64,000 nt of DNA from Bacillota bacterium (GTDB taxonomy: Bacteria > Bacillota_I > Bacilli_A > Izemoplasmatales > UBA1188), in the NCBI GenBank assembly GCA_023410715.1, contig JAEYPN010000030.1, positions 228,659 through 292,658 on the forward strand. The letters run 5' to 3'. The stretch's first letter is position 1, and the number at the start of each line of letters is the position of its first letter. The translations under genes were made by a program, and so were the position numbers. The notes under the pieces were generated by a model. That model saw only the letters and a program-made list of their open reading frames with translations, was not told the DNA's origin and ran no database searches. This document shows, piece by piece, positions 9,168-17,883 of this stretch.

Positions 9168-10295
9168 GTATTTAGCTAAATATTGATTATAGGCATCAGA
9201 CCAAATTGAATTAGCAAATTCTGGGAAGTCAATGTAAGGATTGCGGTTATGTTGAATATCATAAATCGCATCATTTCTTCTTCTTTCCATATCTGATACT
9301 GGATCTTCAATATGCCATTTCATTAAATATTCAAGATTACCCATATATCCAGGAGCGCCACTTGTGCCATTTGCTTTATTATTTATCGTTAATTTATATT
9401 CTTCATAGTAGTATCTTGTAGCCATGTAGAAAATAATTCTTGCAACATCACCTTTAACACTATCATCTGGTTCAAAATAAGATGAATTATAGTAACTTAA
9501 ATACCCAGTTTTACCATTATATGTATAAGTAACTGATTTACCATTTTCAACTTCCGCAAAGTCTAAATTTCCACGTGTTGAATTTACTCTCATTTCTGTT
9601 GGACGTAAATGGTGTAAGTCAGAACCTGGTCCTTTGGATGTACCAAAACTACCATGAGATTTAGCCCAAACATGTTCTTTATTCCAAATAGAGTTTGCAG
9701 AACTACATGGTACTGATAATTGGGTATAAAATAAAATTACATTATTTTTATTATTAGGGTCTTGATCTGTTGTACACATATATGTATTCAAATTACTACC
9801 ATATGATTGAGCATTATGCCCTTTTATGATGTCATATAGTCCCCTCTTTAAAGCTTCCCCTGATAAATTTAATACAGATTGATAATATTTATAAATATCC
9901 TCATCAATTTCACCTGTAGTTTGTGTTGTTTTAATTGTTGAATCAGTTGTAATCTTACTTGTTGTAGTAATCGTTGTTATGATAATACTAAAAGTTCTTG
10001 TCGTTTTTGTAGTCGAAGTAATATGTTTACTTGTCGATGCTACACTCGTACTTCCACTTGTTGTACTACCAACTGTTGTACTACCAATTGTTGTACTACC
10101 AACTGTTGTATTATCAGTTGTTTTGCCGTTTGTTGAACTTGGAATAGTATTAGTTGTTTTACCACTAGTAGAACTTGTACTTGATGAATTAGTTGTCTGT
10201 TTGTTAGTGGTACTTAAATTATTACAAGCTCCAAAAGTAAGTACTGATAAAAAAAGAATTAAAAAAATAGCTAACTTTTTGATACGATTTATCAT
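9159..10295 (-). CDS. endonuclease I family secreted nuclease, lipoprotein with Ser/Thr-rich stalk
   Basis: Probable cell-surface DNase for scavenging nucleotides. Residues 1-24 form a lipoprotein signal ending in the lipobox LTFGAC, so it should be diacylated and tethered outside. Residues about 27-130 are almost only Ser, Thr and Gly, a flexible stalk built partly from five-residue repeats. From about 135 the endonuclease I domain shows WNKEHVWAKSHG, GSDLHHLRPT and NSTRGNLDF, the His-metal finger signature of EndA/NucM-like enzymes. ATG 10295 is preceded by GAGGTGG. The gene is monocistronic between its own terminator and an AT-rich spacer. Confidence 0.85.
   Translation of the reverse strand: MINRIKKLAIFLILFLSVLTFGACNNLSTTNKQTTNSSSTSSTSGKTTNTIPSSTNGKTTDNTTVGSTTIGSTTVGSTTSGSTSVASTSKHITSTTKTTRTFSIIITTITTTSKITTDSTIKTTQTTGEIDEDIYKYYQSVLNLSGEALKRGLYDIIKGHNAQSYGSNLNTYMCTTDQDPNNKNNVILFYTQLSVPCSSANSIWNKEHVWAKSHGSFGTSKGPGSDLHHLRPTEMRVNSTRGNLDFAEVENGKSVTYTYNGKTGYLSYYNSSYFEPDDSVKGDVARIIFYMATRYYYEEYKLTINNKANGTSGAPGYMGNLEYLMKWHIEDPVSDMERRRNDAIYDIQHNRNPYIDFPEFANSIWSDAYNQYLAKYGN
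10060..10119 (-). repeat. 15-bp tandem repeat in the Ser/Thr stalk
   Basis: Forward unit GTTGTACTACCAACT occurs at 10060-10074, 10075-10089 (one change) and 10090-10104, with a degenerate fourth copy to 10119. It encodes STTVG/STTIG-type pentapeptides, so copy-number change would lengthen the stalk without frameshift. Confidence 0.85.
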
Positions 10296-10418
10296 TTCTC
10301 CACCTCAATATATATTAAAATAATTATAATATATCTGTATCAATAAAACAACAATTAATTTATAATAAATTGATAATTTTTCAAAAAAGCTAAAATTAAC
10401 TAATATTTTTACAAACAA

Positions 10419-10440
10419 AGACAATATTTATGTATTGTCT
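10419..10440 (-). terminator. terminator after cysE
   Basis: AGACAATA paired with TATTGTCT across a six-base loop, directly after the cysE stop, with a short T-run on the minus strand. Confidence 0.6.
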
Positions 10441-10441
10441 T

Positions 10442-10942
10442 TTATTCTTTACTCTTAGCTAAACTGGCAACCATTACTTCATTATCTTTAACATTACGAA
10501 TTATTAAAGCATTAGCACCAATTTTGGCATTATTGCCAATTGTAATATCGCCTAAAACTTTTGCTCCCGCACCAATAATGACATTGTTCATTATAGTCGG
10601 ATGTCTTTTGCCTTTAACATATTTAATGCTTCCTAGAGTAACACCCTGATAAATTGTTACATAATCATGAATAATGGCTGTTTCACCAATTACTACACCA
10701 CTTCCATGATCAATGAAAAAATATTTACCAATTTTTGCACCAGGGCAAATTTCAATATTGGTGATTAAACGGGCAACATATGTAATAATATCAGCAATTA
10801 ATTTTAACTTAATAACGTAAAATAAATGCGCAATTCGATAAAAAAACAGTGCCTGAACACCAGGATAGAAAAGCATTTGAATAATATTTCTTAAAGCGGG
10901 ATCTCTTTCTTTAACCGACTTGTAATATTTAATTATATTCAT
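10442..10942 (-). CDS. cysE: serine O-acetyltransferase CysE (short form)
   Basis: Makes O-acetylserine from serine and acetyl-CoA for the cysteine synthase encoded upstream. The C-terminal left-handed beta-helix shows hexapeptide repeats with [20 protein letters not shown], then IYQGVTLG and [14 protein letters not shown]. 166 residues is short, like Bacillus-type CysE proteins that lack the long N-terminal helical domain. GTG at 10945 is immediately followed by ATG 10942; the ATG is used. The coding region overlaps the end of cysK by 14 bases, so translation is coupled. Confidence 0.9.
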   Translation of the reverse strand: MNIIKYYKSVKERDPALRNIIQMLFYPGVQALFFYRIAHLFYVIKLKLIADIITYVARLITNIEICPGAKIGKYFFIDHGSGVVIGETAIIHDYVTIYQGVTLGSIKYVKGKRHPTIMNNVIIGAGAKVLGDITIGNNAKIGANALIIRNVKDNEVMVASLAKSKE

Positions 10943-11756
10943 CACTGAGATATTTCATCCCATTATCTGCCGATATAACCGCAATAACTGCATCTTTACT
11001 TGCATCTTTTATTTTTTTTGCAACAAGAATACTTGCTACTGTTGAAGGGCCAACAAATAATCCTTTCTTTATAATTTCTTTTTCTAATTTTTTTACTTCT
11101 ACATCATTTACATAATGAGTTTCAATTAAACCCTCATCAAAAAATGATGATAAATTCTTTTTAGTTGTACCAGGTATTTCGCTAACTTCATCTGGTCTTA
11201 CACCAATAACTTTAATGTTTTGGTTGTTTAGCTTTGCCATTTTTGCAATTCCCATTGCAGTACCGCCTGTTGAGATAGCTGTTATAACATATTCAACATT
11301 TGGTAAAGCCTCTATTATCTCATAATAAGTATCAAAGTGAGTTTTATAATTTTGTTCATTATTATATTGTTCAAAATATAATGCATCGTTTTTTTCAGCG
11401 TATTTTTTCGCTTCTATTATTGCATCTTCAATATCGCCATCAACTACTATTACATTAGCATCAAAAAATTTTATCAAATCATTTATTTTACGTAAAGTAT
11501 TTTTAGGTATAAAGATAGTTGCCTTAATATCAAACTCATTTTGTAATAAACTTAAAGCAATTCCAGTATTTCCACTTGATGCGGTAACAACTTCTTTTTT
11601 AAGCTCATTTTTTTTCTTATAATCAAGAAGGATATTTCTCACAATTCGATCTTTAATTGAGCCACTTAAATTATCACTTTCAAGCTTAATATATAGCTCT
11701 TCAAATAAAATCATGCGTGTTTTACCAATTAAATCTTGTAAACTTTTAAAAATAAT
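10929..11756 (-). CDS. cysK: cysteine synthase (O-acetylserine sulfhydrylase), probable ATT start
   Basis: PLP enzyme that makes cysteine from O-acetylserine and sulfide. It shows the PLP lysine in SGSIKDR, the TASSGNTG loop, STGGTAMG phosphate loop and SADNGMKYL. The first ATG (11714) would start after the conserved N-terminal DLIGKT element. Reading upstream, the frame gives [14 protein letters not shown] with no ATG, GTG or TTG; AAGGAG lies six bases before an ATT at 11756. A strong promoter starts transcription just upstream, leaving a leader of about a dozen bases. I therefore call ATT as start (275 aa, PLP Lys 35). A 261-aa form from 11714 is the alternative. Operon with cysE. Confidence 0.85.
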   Translation of the reverse strand: MIFKSLQDLIGKTRMILFEELYIKLESDNLSGSIKDRIVRNILLDYKKKNELKKEVVTASSGNTGIALSLLQNEFDIKATIFIPKNTLRKINDLIKFFDANVIVVDGDIEDAIIEAKKYAEKNDALYFEQYNNEQNYKTHFDTYYEIIEALPNVEYVITAISTGGTAMGIAKMAKLNNQNIKVIGVRPDEVSEIPGTTKKNLSSFFDEGLIETHYVNDVEVKKLEKEIIKKGLFVGPSTVASILVAKKIKDASKDAVIAVISADNGMKYLSDEYN

Positions 11757-11773
11757 ATCACGCTCCTTATATA

Positions 11774-11802
11774 ATTATATGCATGAAATAATATACTGTC
11801 AA
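11774..11802 (-). promoter_or_regulatory. consensus promoter of cysK-cysE
   Basis: Minus-strand TTGACA (11802-11797), 17 bases, TATAAT (11779-11774). Predicted transcription start near 11767, at the AAGGAG ribosome site. Confidence 0.8.
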
Positions 11803-12062
11803 TTGATATGACCTAATTTACAAATAACTATCATTTTTTAGTATTATCAACTCATTATTGTATAATTTTGTATTAATTTACCGTAAACACTAACTAAATT
11901 TTACATATATTTTTATAAATTACCTGATTTTTTTTATTTCTTAAGAAGTAATTATTATGCTAAGATTTGTAACAATATTTTACACAAAAATATCTTTATT
12001 TTTTTAACCATATGATTAACAATTTAAACTAAAAAATTATTTTTATATTAACCAAATAAAAA

Positions 12063-12084
12063 ACATAGTATTTTGATACTATGT
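12063..12084 (-). terminator. terminator after threonine aldolase gene
   Basis: Perfect ACATAGTAT-N4-ATACTATGT stem followed by TTTTTTATTT on the minus strand. Confidence 0.8.
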
Positions 12085-12094
12085 TCATCATTCT

Positions 12095-13117
12095 TTAAAT
12101 TATTTTTTTTAGTTCCATTATAAGACTATCAATATGTTCTTTTGTAGTTTTGTATGTTGTAACAAATCTTACAACAACATCATCACCTAGATGGTTAAAT
12201 ATTTCGCAAGGATAATCAGCATTTATTTTATGATATAACGCTTCTTTCATCCTCACAAATATTTGATTGGTCATGGCTTTTTCATTAAGTTCTATACCTA
12301 ATTTTTCCAGTTCATCTGCTAAGTAATAGGCCATTTCATTTGCCATTTTACCATATTCAAAATAGGTATTATCCTCTAAAACAGTTTCAAACATAATAGC
12401 AGTAATATAGCCTTTAGCAAGCATTCCACCTTTTTGTTTTAATTGATATAAAAAGTCTTGAGATAATTCTTTTTTAATAATGATTGCTTCTCCAAAAAGT
12501 AAACCATTTTTCGTTCCACCAATAGTAAAGGCATCAACTAACCTTGCAAGATCGGTTATCTTTATATCATTATCACGGCTAGTTAAAGCTGATGCTAGTC
12601 TTGCGCCATCAAGAAATAGAAGTAAGCCATTATCATGGGCAAAATTACTCAAATTTAAAAGTTCTTCTTTCGAATAAATTGTTCCAACTTCTGTTGACAT
12701 TGAGATATATATAAGTTTTGGCTTTACCATATGGTAATCAGAGTGACTAAAGAGGATTTTTTTTATGTCATCAATATTAACTTTACCATTTTTATTCTTA
12801 ACTGTTAAGACTTTATGACCAGTATTTTCAATTGCGCCTGTTTCGTGTACATTTATATGGCCTGTATCTGCACAAATAACTGCTTCATAAGGTAAGAGTA
12901 AATGATCAATTACAAGTAAATTCGCACTTGTTCCCCCAATTCCAAAAAAAACATTAAATGAATCATCACCAATTAATTCTAAAATCATTTTTTGGGCATT
13001 TTTGGTATGTATGTCTTGACCATAACCAACATTTTGTTCATTAGATAAAGAAATTAATTTTTCTAAAACTTTAGTTGATCCAATTGAATCATAATCATTC
13101 ATAAAACTATATTTCAT
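12095..13117 (-). CDS. ltaE: low-specificity L-threonine aldolase family protein (PLP-dependent)
   Basis: Expected to cleave threonine or allo-threonine to glycine and acetaldehyde. 340 residues of fold-type I: FGIGGTSANLLV near the N-terminus, LLFLDGARLASAL for the cofactor Asp-Gly-Ala-Arg, and TIGGTKNG holding the Schiff-base lysine. It belongs to the beta-eliminating lyase group, so another beta-hydroxy amino acid substrate is possible. Start ATG follows GAGGAG. It overlaps the upstream kinase gene by four bases, so the two are coupled. Confidence 0.85.
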   Translation of the reverse strand: MKYSFMNDYDSIGSTKVLEKLISLSNEQNVGYGQDIHTKNAQKMILELIGDDSFNVFFGIGGTSANLLVIDHLLLPYEAVICADTGHINVHETGAIENTGHKVLTVKNKNGKVNIDDIKKILFSHSDYHMVKPKLIYISMSTEVGTIYSKEELLNLSNFAHDNGLLLFLDGARLASALTSRDNDIKITDLARLVDAFTIGGTKNGLLFGEAIIIKKELSQDFLYQLKQKGGMLAKGYITAIMFETVLEDNTYFEYGKMANEMAYYLADELEKLGIELNEKAMTNQIFVRMKEALYHKINADYPCEIFNHLGDDVVVRFVTTYKTTKEHIDSLIMELKKII

Positions 13118-13674
13118 TTTTTCTCCTCAAATAAGAATTTAAAAATTTTATCTTTTTCGTTAGAAATATCGTAAATATCAAAGTATTTTAAATTGTATTT
13201 TTGACATTTTTTTGCTAATTTATTACTCTCTTTAATTGCGTCAGCTAAAAAAGCAATATATTCATCACTAGATAAATGAGCATACCAATTATTTTTAATC
13301 TTATCACTATTTTCTTTTAACTCTTTTGACTTTTCTACTAAAGAAATTGAGTTATAACCAACGAAGCATGCTTTTACTAATCCTGGATACTCTAAAAGTA
13401 GTTTTTGTACAACATCGGTTGTGATATGAGATCCTTCGACTAGGTAATCATCTGTTGTTTCAATAATATTCTTTAATAAACGAATTAAGAATGGTTGAAG
13501 ATTTTTACCAACCACTGCATCACTATCATTTGCATCAATGTTTAACCTTTTATCACTATTTAAAGCCATCATTAACATATCCGTAGAAAAATATGCAATT
13601 TTTTTCCTTTTTAGAATATCATTTGCTAGTAAAGATTTACCACTTTTAGGAATTCCCCCTATTAGGTATAACAT
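13114..13674 (-). CDS. P-loop kinase-like protein, substrate unknown
   Basis: 186 residues beginning MLYLIGGIPKSGKS, a Walker A loop of the adenylate kinase/shikimate kinase type, then an FSTDMLMMAL segment like the Asp-containing substrate site of small-molecule kinases. GSHIT about residue 100 resembles the Walker B strand region of zeta-toxin and 2-phosphoglycerate kinase-like proteins. The GTG at 13683 lies in the GAGGGGTGG ribosome site, so the ATG at 13674 is used. It is cotranscribed with ltaE (ATGA-type overlap), which hints at an amino-acid or aldehyde substrate, but I cannot name it. Confidence 0.75.
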   Translation of the reverse strand: MLYLIGGIPKSGKSLLANDILKRKKIAYFSTDMLMMALNSDKRLNIDANDSDAVVGKNLQPFLIRLLKNIIETTDDYLVEGSHITTDVVQKLLLEYPGLVKACFVGYNSISLVEKSKELKENSDKIKNNWYAHLSSDEYIAFLADAIKESNKLAKKCQKYNLKYFDIYDISNEKDKIFKFLFEEKK

Positions 13675-13745
13675 AATTACCACCCCTCAGTAACATAATA
13701 TAACATATTTTGTAAATAATGGCTACTTAAAAATGTTTTTTATAA

Positions 13746-13784
13746 AAAAAGGTTAAATTTTTAAATTTAAAATTCAACCTTTTT
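13746..13784 (-). terminator. terminator after hsp20
   Basis: AAAAAGGTTAAATTT paired with AAATTCAACCTTTTT (one mismatch) immediately after the hsp20 stop. The U-tract is good in both directions. Confidence 0.75.
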
Positions 13785-13791
13785 AATAATG

Positions 13792-14193
13792 TTATTTAAT
13801 TTGAATTACTTTAGTTTTAGGTACTTCTACATTTTTAGGAACAGTGATGTTTAATACGCCATCTTCAAGTTTAGCTTCAATTTCATCCTCTTTAACTTCA
13901 CCAACATAGAAGGTTCTCTCACAAGATGAATAAACTCTTTCTTTACGAAGGTAATCTTTTTCTTCTTTTTCTTCCTCCTTAGCGATAGATATTGTCAAAT
14001 TACCTTCTTCTATATTAATATTAATTTCTTCTTTTTTGAAGCCAGGTACTTCAACTTGAAAATAATAGTTGTCATTGTCTTCATTAATATCTGTTTTCAT
14101 AATTCCTTTTCTTAAGCAATTATCTCCAAATAAGAATTGATCAATTAAATCAAAATCACTGTTTTTGTAGTTTCCATTTTGTAAAAATCTCAT
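13792..14193 (-). CDS. small heat-shock protein, Hsp20/alpha-crystallin family
   Basis: ATP-independent chaperone that holds unfolding proteins. The alpha-crystallin domain runs from about residue 37 to the end: YYFQVEVPGFKKEEINI, LTISIAKEE, LRKERVYSSCERTFYV, then LEDGVLNITVPK. The ORF is open to 14220, but AAAGGAG sits seven bases before the ATG at 14193, giving 133 aa, normal for the family. It is a single-gene unit with its own terminator and two CIRCE operators at its promoter, so heat-inducible control by HrcA is expected. Confidence 0.93.
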   Translation of the reverse strand: MRFLQNGNYKNSDFDLIDQFLFGDNCLRKGIMKTDINEDNDNYYFQVEVPGFKKEEININIEEGNLTISIAKEEEKEEKDYLRKERVYSSCERTFYVGEVKEDEIEAKLEDGVLNITVPKNVEVPKTKVIQIK

Positions 14194-14213
14194 AATTTCA
14201 CTCCTTTTAATGA

Positions 14214-14240
14214 TTAGCACTCTTATTACCTTTGTGCTAA
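14214..14240. promoter_or_regulatory. CIRCE operator 1 (HrcA site)
   Basis: TTAGCACTC-N9-TTGTGCTAA, matching CIRCE (TTAGCACTC-N9-GAGTGCTAA) except for two bases of the right arm. It lies just downstream of the hsp20 -10 box, over the predicted transcription start. Confidence 0.9.
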
Positions 14241-14244
14241 TTAT

Positions 14245-14272
14245 ATTATACCATTATTTTTAGCACTGTCAA
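14245..14272 (-). promoter_or_regulatory. hsp20 promoter between two CIRCE elements
   Basis: Minus-strand TTGACA (14272-14267), 16-base spacer, TATAAT (14250-14245). The -35 lies inside CIRCE 2; CIRCE 1 starts five bases after the -10. Confidence 0.85.
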
Positions 14273-14286
14273 TAGTTAAGTGCTAA
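14260..14286. promoter_or_regulatory. CIRCE operator 2 (HrcA site)
   Basis: TTAGCACTG-N9-AAGTGCTAA, two mismatches to the CIRCE consensus and correct nine-base spacing. It covers the -35 box of hsp20. Confidence 0.88.
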
Positions 14287-14344
14287 TTTTTTTATATTTT
14301 TTTATTTTTTTCCTTTTTATTACGATTTTTTACCTCTACAAATA

Positions 14345-14373
14345 AAAAAGGTAACACTTTTATCATGTTACCT
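14345..14373 (-). terminator. terminator after hppA
   Basis: AAGGTAACA / TGTTACCTT stem with TTTTTTATT following on the minus strand. Confidence 0.8.
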
Positions 14374-14383
14374 TGATAACTAT

Positions 14384-16558
14384 TTAAAATAAACTGCTGA
14401 TTATAACGTATATTGCATTAATGACCACAAATAGTGTTGTTGAAATAGTAGACATCATTTTAATAAAAATATCTAGTGATACGCCAACTACGTCTTTTCT
14501 TGTATCTCCTACGGTATCGCCAATAATTGCAGCTTTGTGAGCTTTAGATCCTTTACCAAGTCCTTTTATTCCACCTGATTCAATAAATTTTTTAGCATTA
14601 TCAAATGAGCCACCAGAATTACCCATAAATATTGCTCTTGGAATAGCAACTATTGTTGAACCAAGTAAAACACCGACAACAAATTCAGGCCCTAAAATAG
14701 CACCGCCTATAAATGGGACAGCTAAGGCAATTATTGATGGTAGTAACATCCTTTTTAAAGCCGATGAAGTTGCAAGTTTTACAAGTTCATTATAATTTGG
14801 ATCTTTCGTACCTTTAAGTATTTCTGGATCAGATAATTGCTTATCACCAACATCAGCTAATTCTTTTGCAGACTTAATTGTATTATCCGTTAAAATTGAA
14901 ATAAAGAATTCAATTAATGCTCCGCCAATAATGCATCCAGCAATAACTAAATAACTATCAATTGTTGGAACACTCGCAAAATTACCAACATATGCACAAA
15001 TTAAAGATACAGTAGCAAAAGCTGCTGAACCAATCGCAAATCCTTTACCAATTGCGGCAGTTGTATTACCAACTGAATCAAGTTTATCAGTGATACTTCT
15101 TACTTCTTCAGGTAGATGACAAGCCTCAGCTAATCCGCCAGCATTATCTGCTATTGGTCCAAAAGCATCAATTGAAACTGTTGTACCGACAAACGATAAC
15201 ATACCAAGTGAAGCAATAGCGATGCCATAAAAGCCACCAATAAATCCAGAAACTACTAAAGCAATACCAATAATTAGAATTGGTAATAAACACGATCTTG
15301 AACCAACAGCATCACCTTTTGTAATAACAAATGCTTCTCCTTCAGTTGCATATTCAGCAACAGTTCTAGTTGGCTTATGATCACTGCTTGTATAATATTC
15401 AGTAATAATACCAATTGCAACACCACTAACAAGTCCTAAAACAGATGAAACCCAAGGTGTAGCCCAGCCTAACTTCCAACCAAGAGCTTCTAAGTCATAT
15501 GCAGAATTATTAAAAGCAACGTAAGATAAGACTCCGCAGATTAGAATTGTCAATCCAGCTGAAATATAAGTGGCTAGATTAAGTTCTTTTGATGGATTAT
15601 TACTCATCTTTCTAAATGAAACAAGCACAATACCAAGTACGCACCCAAGTAGTCCACCACCAGCAAGCACTAGTGGATAAATATAGGTAGCTTTAAACAA
15701 ATCAGCTGTTATACCATTTATTGATAACAAACTAATCGCAATAACGATTGATGCGGATATAGTTGCGACAAAGCTTTCGAGTAAATCAGAACAGTTACCA
15801 GCAATATCATTAACATTATCACCGATAAAATCTGCAATTACATTAGGAATACGACTGTCATCTTCTGGTAAATCATTTCTAATTTTTCCTAAGATATCTG
15901 CAGAAATGTCTGCCGCTTTAGTATAATTGCCACCAGCAACACGGTTAAACATCGCTACAGTTGAACAACCAAGTGAGTATGTAGTAATCCGCATTATTGA
16001 AGCATTAGTTAATAAAGCCTTAAATTCTATAAGTCCATTACCTTCATAAGTTTTTAATGATGATAGACCTACACCTGACAAGGTCTCAAGTGTCTGCGGA
16101 CCAACTCCACTGATTAGTACAACTATTACTATGCCTAAAAGTCCAAAGGCTTGTACGCTTAAGCCACTTATTGAACCTCCCTTTAAAGCAACTTTAACTG
16201 TTTCTCCCACTGATAATGTCTCTTTTGCCTTGTTAGCAGTTCTAACGTTGGCATAAGTCGCACTCTTCATCCCTAAAATACATACTGTACTTGACATTAA
16301 AGCGCCAAACATATAGGTAATACCACTAAACTTTTCAATGAACAAAGAAAATAAAACTGCCAAAAGTGTAATAACAATTGAAATAGTTGTAAATTCCTTT
16401 TTAATAAAAACATTTGATCCCTCACGAATGATTGCACTCATTTTGACCATTCGTTCATTTCCTTCGCTCATTTGCTTGATGCTTACATAATTATAAATTA
16501 CGTAAATCATTGTAAGTATACAGACAAAAATAATAATCCATAACCAAATATTACTCAT
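14384..16558 (-). CDS. hppA: membrane-bound ion-pumping pyrophosphatase
   Basis: Couples hydrolysis of pyrophosphate to export of H+ or Na+. 724 residues with about 16 membrane helices. Pyrophosphate-site motifs are present: GGNYTKAADISAD, IADFIGDNVNDIAGNCSDLLES, and near the C-terminus GDTVGDTRKD. The segment GNTTAAIGKGFAIGSA has Ala where the K+-independent class has Lys, so it should be potassium-dependent; in that class many members pump Na+. The ATG is preceded by GGGGGT. Single gene with its own terminator. Such pumps are common in anaerobes that recover energy from biosynthetic pyrophosphate. Confidence 0.95.
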   Translation of the reverse strand: MSNIWLWIIIFVCILTMIYVIYNYVSIKQMSEGNERMVKMSAIIREGSNVFIKKEFTTISIVITLLAVLFSLFIEKFSGITYMFGALMSSTVCILGMKSATYANVRTANKAKETLSVGETVKVALKGGSISGLSVQAFGLLGIVIVVLISGVGPQTLETLSGVGLSSLKTYEGNGLIEFKALLTNASIMRITTYSLGCSTVAMFNRVAGGNYTKAADISADILGKIRNDLPEDDSRIPNVIADFIGDNVNDIAGNCSDLLESFVATISASIVIAISLLSINGITADLFKATYIYPLVLAGGGLLGCVLGIVLVSFRKMSNNPSKELNLATYISAGLTILICGVLSYVAFNNSAYDLEALGWKLGWATPWVSSVLGLVSGVAIGIITEYYTSSDHKPTRTVAEYATEGEAFVITKGDAVGSRSCLLPILIIGIALVVSGFIGGFYGIAIASLGMLSFVGTTVSIDAFGPIADNAGGLAEACHLPEEVRSITDKLDSVGNTTAAIGKGFAIGSAAFATVSLICAYVGNFASVPTIDSYLVIAGCIIGGALIEFFISILTDNTIKSAKELADVGDKQLSDPEILKGTKDPNYNELVKLATSSALKRMLLPSIIALAVPFIGGAILGPEFVVGVLLGSTIVAIPRAIFMGNSGGSFDNAKKFIESGGIKGLGKGSKAHKAAIIGDTVGDTRKDVVGVSLDIFIKMMSTISTTLFVVINAIYVIISSLF

Positions 16559-16842
16559 TTTTACCCCCTATTAAATTTTTATTTAGTTATAATTCTATGT
16601 ATATTATAATATATTTTTATTCTTATTTGTTTAATAATTTTAAAGTTTAAAGGGCAAAATTATAAAGTTTAGTTTATATTGAATATTCTTCTGTGCAAAT
16701 ATGGAATAAAACCTATATTAGTGCATTTTGTGTTAGTTTTTGGCATTAAAATTAAAAAAGTAAAAATATTTTTATCTTCTTAAAATTATCTTTTGTATAA
16801 CTAAGAAATTAGAGTTCATAATAAAGTTGGAGGATGTAAAAA

Positions 16843-17328
16843 ATGAAAAATATTTATGAAGAATTTAATGTGTTTTTAGAATCAATTCATTCAGGATCTA
16901 AAGTTTTTAAAATGTATAGGACAATGACCAATGATGATGAGTTAAATAATTTACTCGCTGAAATTGTTGAATACTTTGAGCAACATGAGACAAGTGTTTC
17001 AGAAGTTTTAAAAAATCATAGTGTTCAACCAACTAATACTATTTCACCAGGTAAAGAGCTAATTGTTTGGATTGAAAAAGTTAAAACACAAATGAAACTG
17101 GGTAAAGCATCAAGTGAACCAGAAGAATATAACATTACTAACAATGATGATGACTTAGATATTGGTATAAGTGCATTAAAAAGTTTAAATATGGGTATAA
17201 CTAAAGGACTTGAATTTGTTTATATCCATCGTGGTTTAGAAATAGAAGCCTTAAAAAAGGTTATTAAAGATTATGGTTACTTATATGACAAGCTTTTAAA
17301 CTTTATTGTTAAAAAATACTTGGAATAA
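16843..17328 (+). CDS. small helical protein of unknown function
   Basis: I do not recognise this 161-aa protein with confidence. It is predicted almost all helical, with repeated His/Glu-rich helices such as EIVEYFEQHETSV and KGLEFVYIHRGLEIEALKKVI, a pattern that recalls ferritin-like or DUF2383-type four-helix bundles. There is no signal peptide or membrane segment. The start follows an excellent GGAGGA at eight bases and the gene ends in a strong bidirectional terminator. It is one of few plus-strand genes here and stands alone, so context gives no function. Confidence 0.7.
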   Translation: MKNIYEEFNVFLESIHSGSKVFKMYRTMTNDDELNNLLAEIVEYFEQHETSVSEVLKNHSVQPTNTISPGKELIVWIEKVKTQMKLGKASSEPEEYNITNNDDDLDIGISALKSLNMGITKGLEFVYIHRGLEIEALKKVIKDYGYLYDKLLNFIVKKYLE

Positions 17329-17329
17329 A

Positions 17330-17370
17330 AAAATGGTAAGATATTTATAAACTAAATATTTTACCATTTT
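17330..17370 (+). terminator. bidirectional terminator after the 161-aa gene
   Basis: AAAATGGTAAGATATTT paired with AAATATTTTACCATTTT (one mismatch) around a seven-base loop, then CATTTTTT. Confidence 0.8.
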
Positions 17371-17436
17371 CATTTTTTAAAATAAATCAGTTCTCTTTTA
17401 TTATTTCACTTATAACACTAAACTAATTTCTGGACG

Positions 17437-17662
17437 CTAAAACCCCATTAGGTTTATTTCTTGTGAAAATTGATAAAGCCCCAATAACCGACCATTCACC
17501 AATTGTTCATTACCACAAATAACAAGATTTAAAGCAATAAAGCAATTATTTTTAACTACAATTAGTTTGATATATTCTTCGCAAGAATATGTATTTTTTT
17601 TATATACATATTTCTTTTTTTCTATATAAATGGATGAATTGTAGTCATTAGTGAGATATTAG
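17437..17662 (-). pseudogene. possible gene remnant, start lost
   Basis: The minus strand stays open for about 73 codons between an in-frame TAA near 17662 and the TAG at 17439-17437, with protein-like composition: EEYIKLIVVKNN, then LNLVICGNEQLVNGRLLGLY. There is no usable start or ribosome site. The pattern (hydrophobic strand, turn, Gly-rich helix start) loosely recalls the C-terminal domain of NirB/NorW-like NAD(P)/FAD oxidoreductases, but this is only an impression. Treat it as a decayed 3' fragment. Confidence 0.3.
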
Positions 17663-17741
17663 AATCAATAAAAACATTTTACCAAATTAAACAGTGTAGA
17701 CATCTATAATCTTTAAATTAAAACTACACCATCTTAAAATT

Positions 17742-17765
17742 TACACAAAATTCTTGACGCTACCT
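17742..17765 (+). mobile_element. relic end of an IS256-family element
   Basis: This 24-base stretch (TACACAAAATTCTTGA, two differing bases, CTACCT) matches the sequence just outside the IS256-family transposase gene at the right edge (reverse strand, 63630-63607) at 22 of 24 bases. No transposase coding sequence remains beside it, so it is a solitary end left by decay or imprecise loss. Confidence 0.45.
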
Positions 17766-17883
17766 ATTAGAAATTTTAAACCGATTACATAATATTATCA
17801 ACTGATTAAATTTTATCTAATATTATCTATTCACACTGATATCGTTAATAAAAAAACTTAAATTCAAAAAGTTTCATTTATTT

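Larger units (their letters stand above)
11757..12094. other. intergenic region, cysK promoter and ltaE terminator
   Basis: About 340 very AT-rich bases. I see the cysK promoter at one end and the ltaE terminator at the other; no supported gene or RNA between. Confidence 0.6.
17329..17883. other. decayed intergenic region
   Basis: About 555 bases between convergent genes. It holds the terminator at 17330, a possible 73-codon gene remnant at 17437-17662 and a 24-base relic of an IS256-family element end at 17742-17765. No intact gene. Confidence 0.5.

Noticed and set aside
10060..10119. CRISPR-like short repeats
   Set aside because: Units are contiguous 15-mers in frame within the endonuclease stalk, with no spacers; no CRISPR array was seen anywhere.
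9979..10323. 114-codon plus-strand ORF rich in Leu and Val
   Set aside because: Antisense shadow of the Ser/Thr repeat region of the endonuclease lipoprotein; no ribosome site.
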